Below, piece by piece: positions 9,701 to 18,037 of a stretch of DNA of 64,000 bases. Made by a program: the position numbers and the translations under genes. The notes under the pieces are model-generated. The model made no database searches. It saw only the letters and a list, made by a program, of their open reading frames with translations, and was not told the origin of the DNA. Each line of letters opens with the position of its first letter. The first letter of the stretch is position 1. This DNA comes from Roseateles sp. XES5 (lineage in GTDB: Bacteria > Pseudomonadota > Alphaproteobacteria > Rhizobiales > Rhizobiaceae). The DNA is taken from the NCBI RefSeq assembly GCF_020535545.1, contig NZ_CP084752.1:2755501-2819500 (forward strand), in the 5' to 3' direction.

Positions 9701-10404
9701 ACCAGCCGCAGCACTCGCAGGACTTCGTGCGCACGCTGCGCGACAGCGCCGCGACGGCGGCCATATCCGTGATCGTGCTCGCTTCGATGAACCTGCCGGC
9801 CGAGGACCCGCTGCTGGTATCGCAGGACATCCAGGCCCATCTCATGAAGCCGGTGCGCGCCGACCTCCTGCGCGAGACGGTGAGCGAAGTGCTGCGCGCG
9901 GCACGGGGAGGCAAGGCGCCGGCGCCCGTTTCCGCGGGAAGCAAGGTCCTGCCGCTGCGCCCGCACGCGGCGGTGCCGGCCGAGACGGTGGACGGCGAGG
10001 CGCTGGATGTGCTGGTCGCCGAGGACAACGAGGTCAACCAGATCCTCTTCACCCAGATGCTGACGGCGTCAGGCCTCAGCTTCCAGGTGGTGGAGAACGG
10101 CGAGGCGGCGGTCGAGGTTTTCCGGGCGCGCCGGCCGGGCATGATCCTGATGGATATTTCCATGCCCGTGATGAACGGGCTGCAGGCGAGCCGCGCGATC
10201 CGCGATGTCGAGAGCGGCACCGGCCGCCGCGTGCCCATCGTCGCCGTCACGGCCCATGTGCTGGACGGCGACCGCGAGGAATGCCTTGCCGCCGGCATGG
10301 ACGACTACCTGACGAAGCCGATCAGCGTGGAAAAGCTGGAGGAAAAGCTCGACCGCTGGCTGCGCCGCGACAAGGCGCAGAGCGCCACCGGCACACTCTC
10401 GTAA
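6703..10404 (+). CDS. Multi-PAS hybrid sensor histidine kinase with two receiver domains
   Basis: This protein of about 1233 residues has no evident transmembrane segment and is probably a cytoplasmic sensor. PAS or PAS-like units start near residues 20, 170, 300, 430 and 570. They are followed by a HisKA domain (FLANMSHEIRTPMNG, phospho-acceptor His about 710), an HATPase domain (NAVKFT, DTGAGIP, GTGLGLAI) and two receiver domains. The first receiver has Asp about 999 (VVLDYQ) but an imperfect acidic pair (VVDAHD). The second is canonical (VAEDNEVNQ, Asp about 1151 in LMDISMP, TKP). The start is uncertain: ATG at 6703, GTG at 6721, or a GTG near 6760 that has the best ribosome-binding site (GGGGAG). 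It resembles phosphorelay hybrid kinases; the output partner is not adjacent. Confidence 0.88.
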   Translation: MIPPRGVNPSLRPVWGAPDVVESQDELLVAACARIRAHPHPAYVKSSELRYLAVNEAYARLSGHTPEDMVGLRSDEIGEAPGHGDRDDPERRCLIFGSTERARYIHPFGGSFDIALKRERISPTLSILVGLFTPSVEALAMAVRAANAKSDAPSPPSVAEEAATGSAAHVEGALDAMGAGVAVFGADNRLSYANRSMREFYRVLVGDLADGPVTLATVTEALHEIEVGHAAPSERARWVAARLASYDLPLSESVARMEGGWLRLVTQRRQDGALVVLRLDVTAQKESEGRLKQHSQEISLYRALLDELPVASFMRDENQRMIFANRAYVEMTGRQPGELLGLTTLEMYPEQGEEFHRQNQFVLDTGDLFESEIEYLRSDGTVLPTISRLYRVTTLDEKSYLIGSITDTTVLRKREDQLIEAQRQGEAARSDLESVVESLPVGIVVVDEIGSIELVNGAFEALWNGALPPMKGRPLGELLRFQHAQGATCEDGPSDCERYEHRLYGLRAGETPAREVAYANGRTVIEAGRAISGGRCLLTYIDITERREREREVLATRSALEEVGSLVKDAVSSMSQGLLIIEDGVVVLSNEALSTMIAMPPELLQPGALISDVLQSCVDRKIAGFVGEEPVDASEFGKILFTGKPASLTVFSGYQRWLRLDVTPTSRGRDVMVFSDITDLKSREDELRRLVARAEMADKAKSEFLANMSHEIRTPMNGVLGMAELLAKSTLDTRQKTFIDIMVKSGNALLTIINDILDFSKIDAGQMVLRDVAFNPVEAIEDVATLLSAKAAEKDIELVVRGAATMPAAVMGDAGRFRQIVTNLVGNAVKFTDRGHVLIDLHSETTESGVEVVIRVEDTGAGIPAEKMESIFEKFSQVDASSTRRHEGTGLGLAITDGLTRLFGGTLTATSTVGAGSSFTVRLPMTLAVASLPARIVPSRSPGARVLVVDAHDLSRKAAHDLLLDWGFDATAVATESEALAVLTAAADMGLSVDVVVLDYQPQHSQDFVRTLRDSAATAAISVIVLASMNLPAEDPLLVSQDIQAHLMKPVRADLLRETVSEVLRAARGGKAPAPVSAGSKVLPLRPHAAVPAETVDGEALDVLVAEDNEVNQILFTQMLTASGLSFQVVENGEAAVEVFRARRPGMILMDISMPVMNGLQASRAIRDVESGTGRRVPIVAVTAHVLDGDREECLAAGMDDYLTKPISVEKLEEKLDRWLRRDKAQSATGTLS

Positions 10405-10406
10405 TT

Positions 10407-11129
10407 TCAAGCGCCCGGTTTTTCGCCGCAGAGCATTTCGCGTTTTCCCGCAAAGCCCGGGCGTCGCTCCACGACAAAGCCCGCGCCGGCCAGATTGCGC
10501 CGCACGAACCCGGCTGCCGCATAGGTGCCGAAGCGCCCGCCGGGAACGGTGAGGCGGAAGACCGCGTCCATCAGTTCGGCCGACCACATGTCGGGATTGC
10601 GCGCGGGGGCGAAGCCGTCGAGATACCAGGCGTCGAACGGCGTTTCCTCACGGATGAGGCTGTCGAGGGCGGCGCCGCAGACGACGGTGAGGCGGACGCC
10701 CGGCTCCAGCGAAAGCTCGACGCGCCCGGCCGGTGCTTCCGGCCAGGCGGCGGTGAGCGCTGCGCGCTCGCGGTCGATTTCCGGCCAGTGCGACAGCGCG
10801 CGGCCGATATCGGCGCGGGCCATCGGGAAGCGCTCGAAGGAGGTGAAGTGGAGGCTCGCGCCCTCTGGCGCGCTTTCGCGCCACTGCCGCCAGGTCTCCG
10901 CGAAATTGAGGCCGGTGCCGAAGCCGAGTTCGGCGATGCGGAACGTCTCCTTCCGCTGCCAGCGGCGCGGCAGGTCGTTGCCGGCGAGGAACACATGGCC
11001 GCATTCCAGCCGGCCGTCGCTGCGGCAATAAAAATGATCGTCAAAGGCGCGTGAATAGGGCATATCGCCCTCGTGCCAGTCGAGGACCGCCTCGGTTTGC
11101 GGAAGAGTCTGGGGTTCGTGGTCAGCCAT
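10407..11129 (-). CDS. mnmD: tRNA (5-methylaminomethyl-2-thiouridine)(34)-methyltransferase MnmD
   Basis: This 240-residue SAM-dependent methyltransferase completes mnm5s2U at the wobble position of certain tRNAs. It aligns with the N-terminal half of E. coli MnmC: the SAM loop AELGFGTGLNF (about 66-76) and the signature DAWYLDGFAPARNPDMWS (about 165-182) are clear. Stand-alone MnmD is known in bacteria that lack the fused enzyme. The start ATG overlaps the start ATG of the divergent FAD oxidoreductase gene in a single CATG, and that gene resembles the other half of MnmC, so the two together may rebuild the bifunctional enzyme. Confidence 0.9.
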   Translation of the reverse strand: MADHEPQTLPQTEAVLDWHEGDMPYSRAFDDHFYCRSDGRLECGHVFLAGNDLPRRWQRKETFRIAELGFGTGLNFAETWRQWRESAPEGASLHFTSFERFPMARADIGRALSHWPEIDRERAALTAAWPEAPAGRVELSLEPGVRLTVVCGAALDSLIREETPFDAWYLDGFAPARNPDMWSAELMDAVFRLTVPGGRFGTYAAAGFVRRNLAGAGFVVERRPGFAGKREMLCGEKPGA

Positions 11130-12306
11130 GGCAGATGCCGATAATCGCGCGAAGGCCGCCGGTCAACCGGCCGTGGACCTGCTCGTCGCCGGCGGCGGGG
11201 TCATGGGCCTGTGGACGGCACTTTTCGCGGCGCGGGCAGGGCTGTCCGTGTGCCTTGCCGAGCGCCGGCATATCGGGGCAGGGGCCAGCGGTGGCATTCT
11301 CGGCGCGTTGATGCCACACCTGCCGGACCGCTGGAACGCCAAGAAGGCGTTCCAGTTCGAGGCACTGGTCTCGCTGGAGGCGGAGATTGCGGCGCTTGAG
11401 GCTGAAACCGGCCTTTCCGCCGGCTACCGCCGCTCGGGCCGCCTCATCCCGCTTGCCAAGCCCCATAACCGCGATATCGCGCTCGGCCATGCGCAGGATG
11501 CGCTGTCGGTCTGGAAGACGCCCGGGCGTAGCTTCCCCTTCGATGTGCTGGATGCGCCGCCCGTTGCCGGCTGGCCGGCGCCCGAGGCGATGGCGCACGG
11601 CCTCGTCCACGACCACCTTGCCGCCCGTCTTGCGCCTCGCGCGCTGCTGTCCACGCTCAGGGCGGCGCTCGAGCGCATGCCTGCTGTCACCCTCCGCGAG
11701 GCAAGCGGCCTCGTGGCGCTCGATCCCGCGGCCGGGATCGCGCGCTTCGATGACGGGAACAGCCTTGCTTTCGGCCATTGCGTGCTTGCGGCGGGTGTCG
11801 AAACCTTCGCCCTGCTCGGTCCGCTCACGCCGCCGCTCGCCAAATCGGTGGGTACGGCTGTTAAAGGGCAGGCGGCCCTGCTGAAAGCTCCGGTAGACCC
11901 GGCCTTGCCGGTGATCTTCGCCGATGGTCTCTACATCGTGCCGCACGAGGACGGTCTGGTCGCCATCGGCAGCACCAGCGAGAACGCCTTTGCGGAGCCC
12001 CTTTCAACCGACGGGCTGCTCGATGGCCTGATCGACAAGGCGCGGCGCATGGCGCCGGTTCTGGCGAATGCACCTGTCGTCGAGCGCTGGGCGGGGCTTC
12101 GGCCCAAGGCGATCGGGCGCGAGCCGATGGTCGGGCGGCACCCGGACCATGCCAATGTCAGCCTGATGACGGGCGGCTTCAAGGTGAGCTTCGGTCTTGC
12201 CCATGCGCTGGCGCGCGCGGTGCTTGACGAAATGAAGGGCGGCACGCTTGGCGTACCGCCCTCCTTCACCGTCATGGCCCACTTCGAGGAAGCCGGACGG
12301 AGATAA
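11128..12306 (+). CDS. FAD-dependent oxidoreductase (DAO fold), candidate MnmC2-like partner
   Basis: This 392-residue flavoprotein has an N-terminal Rossmann dinucleotide motif (DLLVAGGGVMGLWTALFAAR, residues about 17-36) and a C-terminal DAO-type ending (RPKAIGREPMVGRH, then TGGFKVSFGLAHALARAV). It belongs to the glycine-oxidase/MnmC2 group. In E. coli the MnmC C-terminal FAD domain removes the carboxymethyl group from cmnm5(s2)U before methylation. Divergent transcription from mnmD with overlapping start codons suggests the same role here. That is inference; related DAO enzymes oxidise free amino acids. It converges on the PRC-barrel gene with a 4-base gap. Confidence 0.82.
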   Translation: MADADNRAKAAGQPAVDLLVAGGGVMGLWTALFAARAGLSVCLAERRHIGAGASGGILGALMPHLPDRWNAKKAFQFEALVSLEAEIAALEAETGLSAGYRRSGRLIPLAKPHNRDIALGHAQDALSVWKTPGRSFPFDVLDAPPVAGWPAPEAMAHGLVHDHLAARLAPRALLSTLRAALERMPAVTLREASGLVALDPAAGIARFDDGNSLAFGHCVLAAGVETFALLGPLTPPLAKSVGTAVKGQAALLKAPVDPALPVIFADGLYIVPHEDGLVAIGSTSENAFAEPLSTDGLLDGLIDKARRMAPVLANAPVVERWAGLRPKAIGREPMVGRHPDHANVSLMTGGFKVSFGLAHALARAVLDEMKGGTLGVPPSFTVMAHFEEAGRR

Positions 12307-12310
12307 TCCG

Positions 12311-12685
12311 TTACATCCAGTAGGGCGGCACGCCGTAATAGTCGTGGATCACCTTGCCGTTGCGGCGGTCCCAGTCGTATTCCGCATCGCTTTCATAATG
12401 CGGGGCGTTTTCCACCTGCTCCTTGGTCACGTCGACGCGGTAGCCGCCGAGGCCTTCGTCGTAGTTCAGCTTGCTCCACGGCAGCGGATAGTGATCGTGA
12501 CCGATGCCGAGGAAGCCGCCGAAGCTGAGCACCGCATAGGAAACATGGCCGCTGCGCTTGTCGAGGATCAGCCGCTCGACCGAGCCGATATGCTTGCCAT
12601 CGGCGCCGTAGACGCTGGTGCCTTCGACCTTGTCGCTGGAAATCAGATCCTGCGTTTCGCGAATGTTTGCGTCCTGCATAGCCAT
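12311..12685 (-). CDS. PRC-barrel domain protein
   Basis: This 124-residue protein has one PRC-barrel domain, a small beta-barrel found in photoreaction-centre H subunits and RimM. Diagnostic parts are TSVYGADGKHIGSVERLILD (about 23-42) and GHVSYAVLSFGGFLGIGHDH. Stand-alone copies are common in rhizobia and often stress-associated, with no firm biochemical role. I chose the ATG at 12685 because an AGGAGA site lies 7 bases upstream; a longer frame reaching 12748 lacks such a site. It is divergent from puuE. Confidence 0.85.
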   Translation of the reverse strand: MAMQDANIRETQDLISSDKVEGTSVYGADGKHIGSVERLILDKRSGHVSYAVLSFGGFLGIGHDHYPLPWSKLNYDEGLGGYRVDVTKEQVENAPHYESDAEYDWDRRNGKVIHDYYGVPPYWM

Positions 12686-12801
12686 AAGTGTTTCTCCTTG
12701 GTTGTCATGGACAGGAAACGGGACAAGGCGGTATTGGTTCCTTCGCATGGGGTTTATGCACCCGATCCAATTCGGCTTCCGGCCATTTTCGAGGTGATCG
12801 A

Positions 12802-13734
12802 ATGACTGACAAGACTTATCCGCGCGACCTGATCGGCTACGGCCGCACTCCGCCGAAGGTTCGCTGGCCGGGCGATGCCAATATCGCCGTTCAGTTCGTG
12901 GTGAACTATGAAGAGGGCGGCGAAAGCTGCATTCTCGACGGCGATCCGGCCTCGGAAAACCTCCTGTCGGAAATCGTCGGCGCGCAGGCCTGGCCGGGCC
13001 AGCGCAACCTCAACATGGAATCGATCTACGAATATGGCTCGCGCGCCGGCTTCTGGCGCCTGCACCGCCTGTTCACCAGCCGCAACGTCACCACCACGGT
13101 CTACGGCGTGACGCTCGCCATGGCGCGCAACCCCGAGGCCGTTGCCGCCATGAAGGAAGCCGGCTGGGAAATCGCCAGCCACGGCTATCGCTGGCTGGAA
13201 TACAAGGACTGCTCGGAAGAGAAGGAACGCGAGCATATCCGTGAGGCCGTGCGCCTGCACAAGGAACTGACGGGCTCCCATCCGCTCGGCATGTACCAGG
13301 GCAAGCCCTCGGACAACACGCTGCGCCTCGTCATGGAGGAGGGCGGTTTCGTCTACTCCTCGGACTCCTATGCCGACGACCTGCCGTATTTCGTGCCGGG
13401 TATCGACGGCGAGCCCTTCCTGATCATCCCCTATACGCTCGAAACCAACGACATGCGTTTCGCGACGCCCCAGGGTTTCAATGCCGGCGACCAGTTCTTC
13501 AACTACCTGAAGGACGCCTTCGACGTGCTCTACCAGGAAGGCAAGGAAGGCAGCCCGAAGATGCTGAACATCGGCCTGCATTGCCGCCTCGTCGGCCGTC
13601 CGGGCCGCGCCGCGGCACTGGCGCGCTTCGTCGATTACGTGCTCAGCCATGAGAAGGTCTGGATCCCGCGCCGCATCGACATCGCGCATCACTGGATCGA
13701 GAATTACCACCCGTCGAAGGTCAAGGGCGCATGA
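12802..13734 (+). CDS. puuE: Allantoinase PuuE (polysaccharide-deacetylase fold)
   Basis: This 310-residue enzyme hydrolyses allantoin to allantoate. It is of the NodB-like PuuE class, unrelated to metal-dependent AllB. Visible hallmarks are YPRDLIGYGRTPPKVRWPGD at the N-terminus, VNYEEGGE (about 35-42) and ASHGYRWLEYKDCS, the metal/substrate region, plus HCRLVGRPGRAAALARFVDY near the C-terminus. The ATG at 12802 follows GAGGTGAT; upstream in-frame sequence is non-coding in character. It overlaps uraD by 4 bases (ATGA), so they are translationally coupled, and heads the puuE-uraD-allA-uraH ureide operon. Confidence 0.95.
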   Translation: MTDKTYPRDLIGYGRTPPKVRWPGDANIAVQFVVNYEEGGESCILDGDPASENLLSEIVGAQAWPGQRNLNMESIYEYGSRAGFWRLHRLFTSRNVTTTVYGVTLAMARNPEAVAAMKEAGWEIASHGYRWLEYKDCSEEKEREHIREAVRLHKELTGSHPLGMYQGKPSDNTLRLVMEEGGFVYSSDSYADDLPYFVPGIDGEPFLIIPYTLETNDMRFATPQGFNAGDQFFNYLKDAFDVLYQEGKEGSPKMLNIGLHCRLVGRPGRAAALARFVDYVLSHEKVWIPRRIDIAHHWIENYHPSKVKGA

Positions 13735-14228
13735 TCGACCGCAGCGACTTCATCGACCGTTTCGGCGGCGTCTTCGAGCATTCGGAATTCATCGCCGAAC
13801 GGGCGCTGGATGCCGGCAGCGTCGCCGAACCGCTGACGGCGGATGGCGTGCATGCCGCGCTGACCGAGGCGTTCCGCAAGGCGAGCCATGCCGAGCAGCT
13901 CGGCGTGCTCACGGCCCACCCGGACCTTGCCGGCAAGCTGGCGATCGCCGGCGGTCTGACGGAAGACAGCCGCAGGGAACAGGCCGGCGCCGGCCTCGAC
14001 CGGCTGAGCCCGCAGGAGCATGCGCGTTTCACCGAACTCAACACCGCCTATACGGAAAAGTTCGGCTTTCCCTTCATCATCGCGGTCAAGGGGCTTGACA
14101 AGGACGACATCCTTGCCGCCTTCCAAACCCGTGTCGACAATACGGTCGACACTGAATTTGAAACCGCCAAAGCCCAGGTGGAGCGCATTGCGCTCCTTCG
14201 ATTGCGTGCTCTGCTCCCCGGAGAATGA
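13731..14228 (+). CDS. uraD: 2-oxo-4-hydroxy-4-carboxy-5-ureidoimidazoline (OHCU) decarboxylase
   Basis: This 165-residue protein decarboxylates OHCU stereospecifically to (S)-allantoin, the last step of urate oxidation. The family signatures are present: THPDL-type motif as TAHPDLAGKLAIAG (about 61-74) and FGFPFIIAVKG (about 112-122). Length is normal for a bacterial UraD. The start overlaps the puuE stop. There is a 51-base gap to allA. Confidence 0.95.
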   Translation: MIDRSDFIDRFGGVFEHSEFIAERALDAGSVAEPLTADGVHAALTEAFRKASHAEQLGVLTAHPDLAGKLAIAGGLTEDSRREQAGAGLDRLSPQEHARFTELNTAYTEKFGFPFIIAVKGLDKDDILAAFQTRVDNTVDTEFETAKAQVERIALLRLRALLPGE

Positions 14229-14279
14229 CAATGCCCGACTACCTACGACCGCCCTTCCTCTCCCCGGGAGGGCTGTCCG

Positions 14280-14774
14280 ATGGCTGAGAAACTCACGATC
14301 CGCCCCCTGACCCAGGACGCCTTCGCCCCGTTCGGCACGGTGATCGAGACGAACCCGGCCGCAATGCGCCACATCAACGGCGGCACGACCGAGCGCTACC
14401 ATGCCCTCGCGGAAGCCGAAGCTGTCGGCGAAGACGCCAAGGTGATCATCAACCTCTTCCGCGGCAGCCCGCGCGCCTTCCCCTATGCCATCGGCATGAT
14501 GGAGCGCCACCCGTTCGGCAGCCAGAGCTTTTCGCCCATCGACGACCGCCCCTGGCTGGTCGTGGTGGCGGAGGATGAGGGTGGCAAGCCGGGTCGCCCG
14601 CAGGTCTTCCGGGCCGGTGGACGGCAGGGCGTGAACTATCGCCGCAATGTCTGGCACCACCCGCTGATCGTGGTTGGTGGCGTCAGCGACTTCATCGTCG
14701 TCGACCGCTTCGGTGGCGGCGTCAACCTCGAAGAATTCTTCTTCGACAAACCGTTCGTCATCGAACAACCCTGA
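14280..14774 (+). CDS. allA: Ureidoglycolate lyase
   Basis: This 164-residue cupin-fold enzyme splits ureidoglycolate into glyoxylate and urea. The N-terminal [17 protein letters not shown] and the internal [16 protein letters not shown] and [11 protein letters not shown] segments are typical of AllA. It is the third gene of the ureide operon, 8 bases before uraH. Its presence means allantoate is processed through ureidoglycolate; an allantoate amidohydrolase gene must lie elsewhere. Confidence 0.93.
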   Translation: MAEKLTIRPLTQDAFAPFGTVIETNPAAMRHINGGTTERYHALAEAEAVGEDAKVIINLFRGSPRAFPYAIGMMERHPFGSQSFSPIDDRPWLVVVAEDEGGKPGRPQVFRAGGRQGVNYRRNVWHHPLIVVGGVSDFIVVDRFGGGVNLEEFFFDKPFVIEQP

Positions 14775-14782
14775 GAGGATCC

Positions 14783-15145
14783 ATGAGCAAGACCGGCCGC
14801 CTGACGACCCACGTACTCGACACCGCACTCGGCAAGCCAGCCGCCGGCCTTGCAATCGACCTCTACCGTCTGGATGGCGAAGCGCGCGAGCGCATCGCCT
14901 CCGTCACGACGAACGACGACGGCCGCGTCGACGGCGCGCTTCTGCAGGGCGACGCCCTCACCGCCGGCACCTATGAGCTCGTCTTCCATGCCGGCGATTA
15001 CCTCAAGGCCAGCGGCGCCGCGCTTGCGGAACCGGCCTTCCTCGACGTCGTTCCGCTGCGTTTCGGCATCGCCGACCCGTCGAGCCACTATCACGTGCCG
15101 CTGCTGCTTTCAGCCTACAGCTACTCGACCTATCGCGGTTCCTAG
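14783..15145 (+). CDS. uraH: 5-Hydroxyisourate hydrolase (transthyretin-related)
   Basis: This 120-residue enzyme hydrolyses 5-hydroxyisourate to OHCU, just upstream of UraD in the pathway. It begins [20 protein letters not shown], containing the catalytic His, has VVPLRFGI in the middle and ends [19 protein letters not shown]; the terminal YRGS distinguishes the hydrolases from true transthyretin. There is no signal peptide. The TAG stop is the first three bases of an intergenic repeat. Confidence 0.96.
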   Translation: MSKTGRLTTHVLDTALGKPAAGLAIDLYRLDGEARERIASVTTNDDGRVDGALLQGDALTAGTYELVFHAGDYLKASGAALAEPAFLDVVPLRFGIADPSSHYHVPLLLSAYSYSTYRGS

Positions 15146-15241
15146 ACCATGTCAGGTTCAGATTGAACCGGACATGGTCTAAATGCTTTTGTTTTCGTTT
15201 GTCTTTTCGGAAAACCGGGTTCCACTTTTCCCTGACAAACT

Positions 15242-15245
<4 letters not shown>
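15143..15245. repeat. Intergenic palindromic element, family A (copy 1)
   Basis: A 103-bp element runs from TAGACCATGTCAGG to CTGACAAACTCTA plus one base. The left third is an imperfect palindrome around GGTTCAGATTGAACC; the rest is T-rich with an AAAACC/GGTT inner repeat. Near-identical full copies lie at 34330-34434 and, inverted, at 60508-60610; a half copy is at 39684-39722. It lies between convergent uraH and guaD and contains the TAG stop of both. Confidence 0.9.
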
Positions 15246-16546
<1,301 letters not shown>

Positions 16547-16603
16547 GGGCGTGGCTCCTTCGGTGGTCATGTCTTCCCGCACATAACGCAAGATTTGCCG
16601 GGG

Positions 16604-16636
16604 AGGAAAGCCCCGCCGGGCGGGCGGGGCTTTCCT
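16604..16636. terminator. Intrinsic terminator between the MFS gene and guaD
   Basis: A 14-bp perfect GC-rich stem (16604-16617 with 16623-16636) with a 5-base loop lies just after the MFS stop and before guaD on the reverse strand. There is no long U tract. Confidence 0.65.
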
Positions 16637-16644
16637 GTCGCCGG

Positions 16645-17835
16645 TTACGCAGCAGCGGCGGCCGCACCCTTGCGGCGAAGGAAGACCGCGATCACGAACC
16701 CCGCCGCTGCGGCCATGCCGCCGGTCAGGAAGACGCTGTCATAGCCTGCCCGGTCGGCCAGAAGCCCGGCAAACGGGCCGGTCAGGCCGTAGGCAAGGTC
16801 CTGGAAGGCCGAGAAGCCGCCAAGCGCGGTGCCCCGCAGATGGGGCGGAACGCGGTGCACGACCTCCCGCCCGAGCGCCGGGAAGATCATCGAGCATCCG
16901 AGGCCGGTGAGGAAGGCGCCGGCCAGGGCGAAGGCCGGTTCGCCGGCGCCCCAGATCAGCAGCTGGCCCACCGTCTCGATGGCAAGCGAGCCGGTGGCGA
17001 CGGGCAGGCCGCCGATACGATCCGGCAGGTGACCGAAGAGCAGGCGCATCAGCACGAAACCGACACCGAAGGCCGTGAGGCCGAGGCCGGCATGGCTCCA
17101 GTGCTGATCGCGGAAGTGGAGGGCGAAGAAGGCGCCGATCGCGGCAAAGCCGATGCCCTGCAGGAAGACGACCGAACCATGCAGCCAGATCCGGCTGATG
17201 ACGCTGGTGAAGGACGGTCTTTCGCGGCCGGGATGCGCGGCGACCGACGGCAGCCGCCAGATGGCGAGAAGGCCGACGGCGGGCAGGACCGCGCTGACAG
17301 CCATCGTGCCGGCAAAGCCGAGGCGGGCAAAGAGCACGAGGCCGAGCGGCCCGCCGATGGCGAGGGCCCCGTAGATCGCGGCACCCACCAGAGAGAGCAC
17401 CTTGCCCGCGGCGGCCGGCCCGACGATGCCGACGCCCCAGGCAATGACGCCGACGGCCACGAGGCTTTCGCCGAGGCCGAGCAGCAAGCGGCCGCCGACG
17501 AGGATCGTGAAGGCGCTCCACGGCGCTTCCGGCAGCAGGCCGGCCGCCATCGAGGCGAGCGCGCCGGCGACATAGAAGAAGAGGCCGCGGGCGACCGCGA
17601 CCTTCGGGCCGCGCTCATCCGAAAGGCCGCCCGCATAGGCGCGGGTAAGGATCGTCGAGAGAAAGGCGATGCCGACCGCCAGCCCCGCCAGGGCATTGCT
17701 GAGCCCCAGCGATCCCGTCACGAAGACGGGGATGACCGGAAGGGAAAGGGCGACGCACAGATAGGAAATGAGCAGGATCGCCGTCAGCAGCAAAAGCCGG
17801 GCGGGCGGCGCCGCGCGCATCAAGGGAAAAGCCAT
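16645..17835 (-). CDS. MFS transporter (arabinose-efflux/YfcJ-like group)
   Basis: This 396-residue permease has about 12 hydrophobic segments and the MFS loop motif GGLSDERGPKVAVARG after segment 2 (about 68-83), repeated in weaker form as GHLPDRIGGLPV in the second half. Its start, ATG 17835, has GGAGG upstream. The group includes efflux pumps for sugars, phosphonates and drugs; the substrate is unknown. Position between a LysR regulator and guaD might suggest a purine link, but its upstream region carries its own promoter, a mini-ORF and an intrinsic terminator, which points to attenuation control instead. Confidence 0.85.
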   Translation of the reverse strand: MAFPLMRAAPPARLLLLTAILLISYLCVALSLPVIPVFVTGSLGLSNALAGLAVGIAFLSTILTRAYAGGLSDERGPKVAVARGLFFYVAGALASMAAGLLPEAPWSAFTILVGGRLLLGLGESLVAVGVIAWGVGIVGPAAAGKVLSLVGAAIYGALAIGGPLGLVLFARLGFAGTMAVSAVLPAVGLLAIWRLPSVAAHPGRERPSFTSVISRIWLHGSVVFLQGIGFAAIGAFFALHFRDQHWSHAGLGLTAFGVGFVLMRLLFGHLPDRIGGLPVATGSLAIETVGQLLIWGAGEPAFALAGAFLTGLGCSMIFPALGREVVHRVPPHLRGTALGGFSAFQDLAYGLTGPFAGLLADRAGYDSVFLTGGMAAAAGFVIAVFLRRKGAAAAAA

Positions 17836-17869
17836 GGGAACCTCCAGGCTGTTCCTCGTCAGCGGGCGC

Positions 17870-17909
17870 AAAAAAACGCACTCCGACCGACGAGGTCGTT
17901 GAGTGCGTT
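17870..17909 (-). terminator. Intrinsic terminator inside the MFS leader (candidate attenuator)
   Basis: Read on the reverse strand, a 14-bp stem (9 bp AACGCACTC/GAGTGCGTT plus 5 bp CGACC/GGTCG, 5-base loop, 2-base bulge) ends in seven U residues. It stands 35 bases before the MFS start. The 5' arm can alternatively pair with GCGTT at 17925-17921, giving a competing hairpin. Confidence 0.8.
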
Positions 17910-17925
17910 GCTTGACGTCAAACGC

Positions 17926-17946
17926 TTACGGCCAGAGAACTGGCAT
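17926..17946 (-). CDS. Putative six-residue leader peptide (MPVLWP)
   Basis: A seven-codon frame ATG-CCA-GTT-CTC-TGG-CCG-TAA lies between a sigma-70 promoter and the terminator upstream of the MFS gene. The promoter spacing puts the transcription start at or next to the A of this ATG, so translation would be leaderless, as for the trp leader at 63654. The frame is too short to prove coding; its placement is the evidence. Confidence 0.4.
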   Translation of the reverse strand: MPVLWP

Positions 17947-17952
17947 GACGGC

Positions 17953-17981
17953 TCCATAGGCGCTTGCCGGTGGCCTGTCAA
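17953..17981 (-). promoter_or_regulatory. Sigma-70-type promoter of the MFS leader
   Basis: On the reverse strand TTGACA (17981-17976) and TATGGA (17958-17953) are separated by exactly 17 bases. It is one of the best hexamer pairs in the window and lies after the LysR stop, so the MFS gene has its own transcript. Confidence 0.7.
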
Positions 17982-18037
17982 CGCCGATGCCGTGCCGCCC
18001 TTCGCCGATGCGCGGACGGGGTGGCGGGGGGAGCCGC

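Noticed and set aside
6547..9966. A reverse open frame of about 1139 codons opposite the hybrid kinase
   Set aside because: It is antisense to an unmistakable PAS-HisKA-REC protein and has no recognisable domain.
17870..17946. Guanidine, SAM-II or another known riboswitch upstream of the MFS gene
   Set aside because: I could not fit the leader to conserved cores of guanidine or SAM-II classes; a translated mini-ORF with terminator explains it better.
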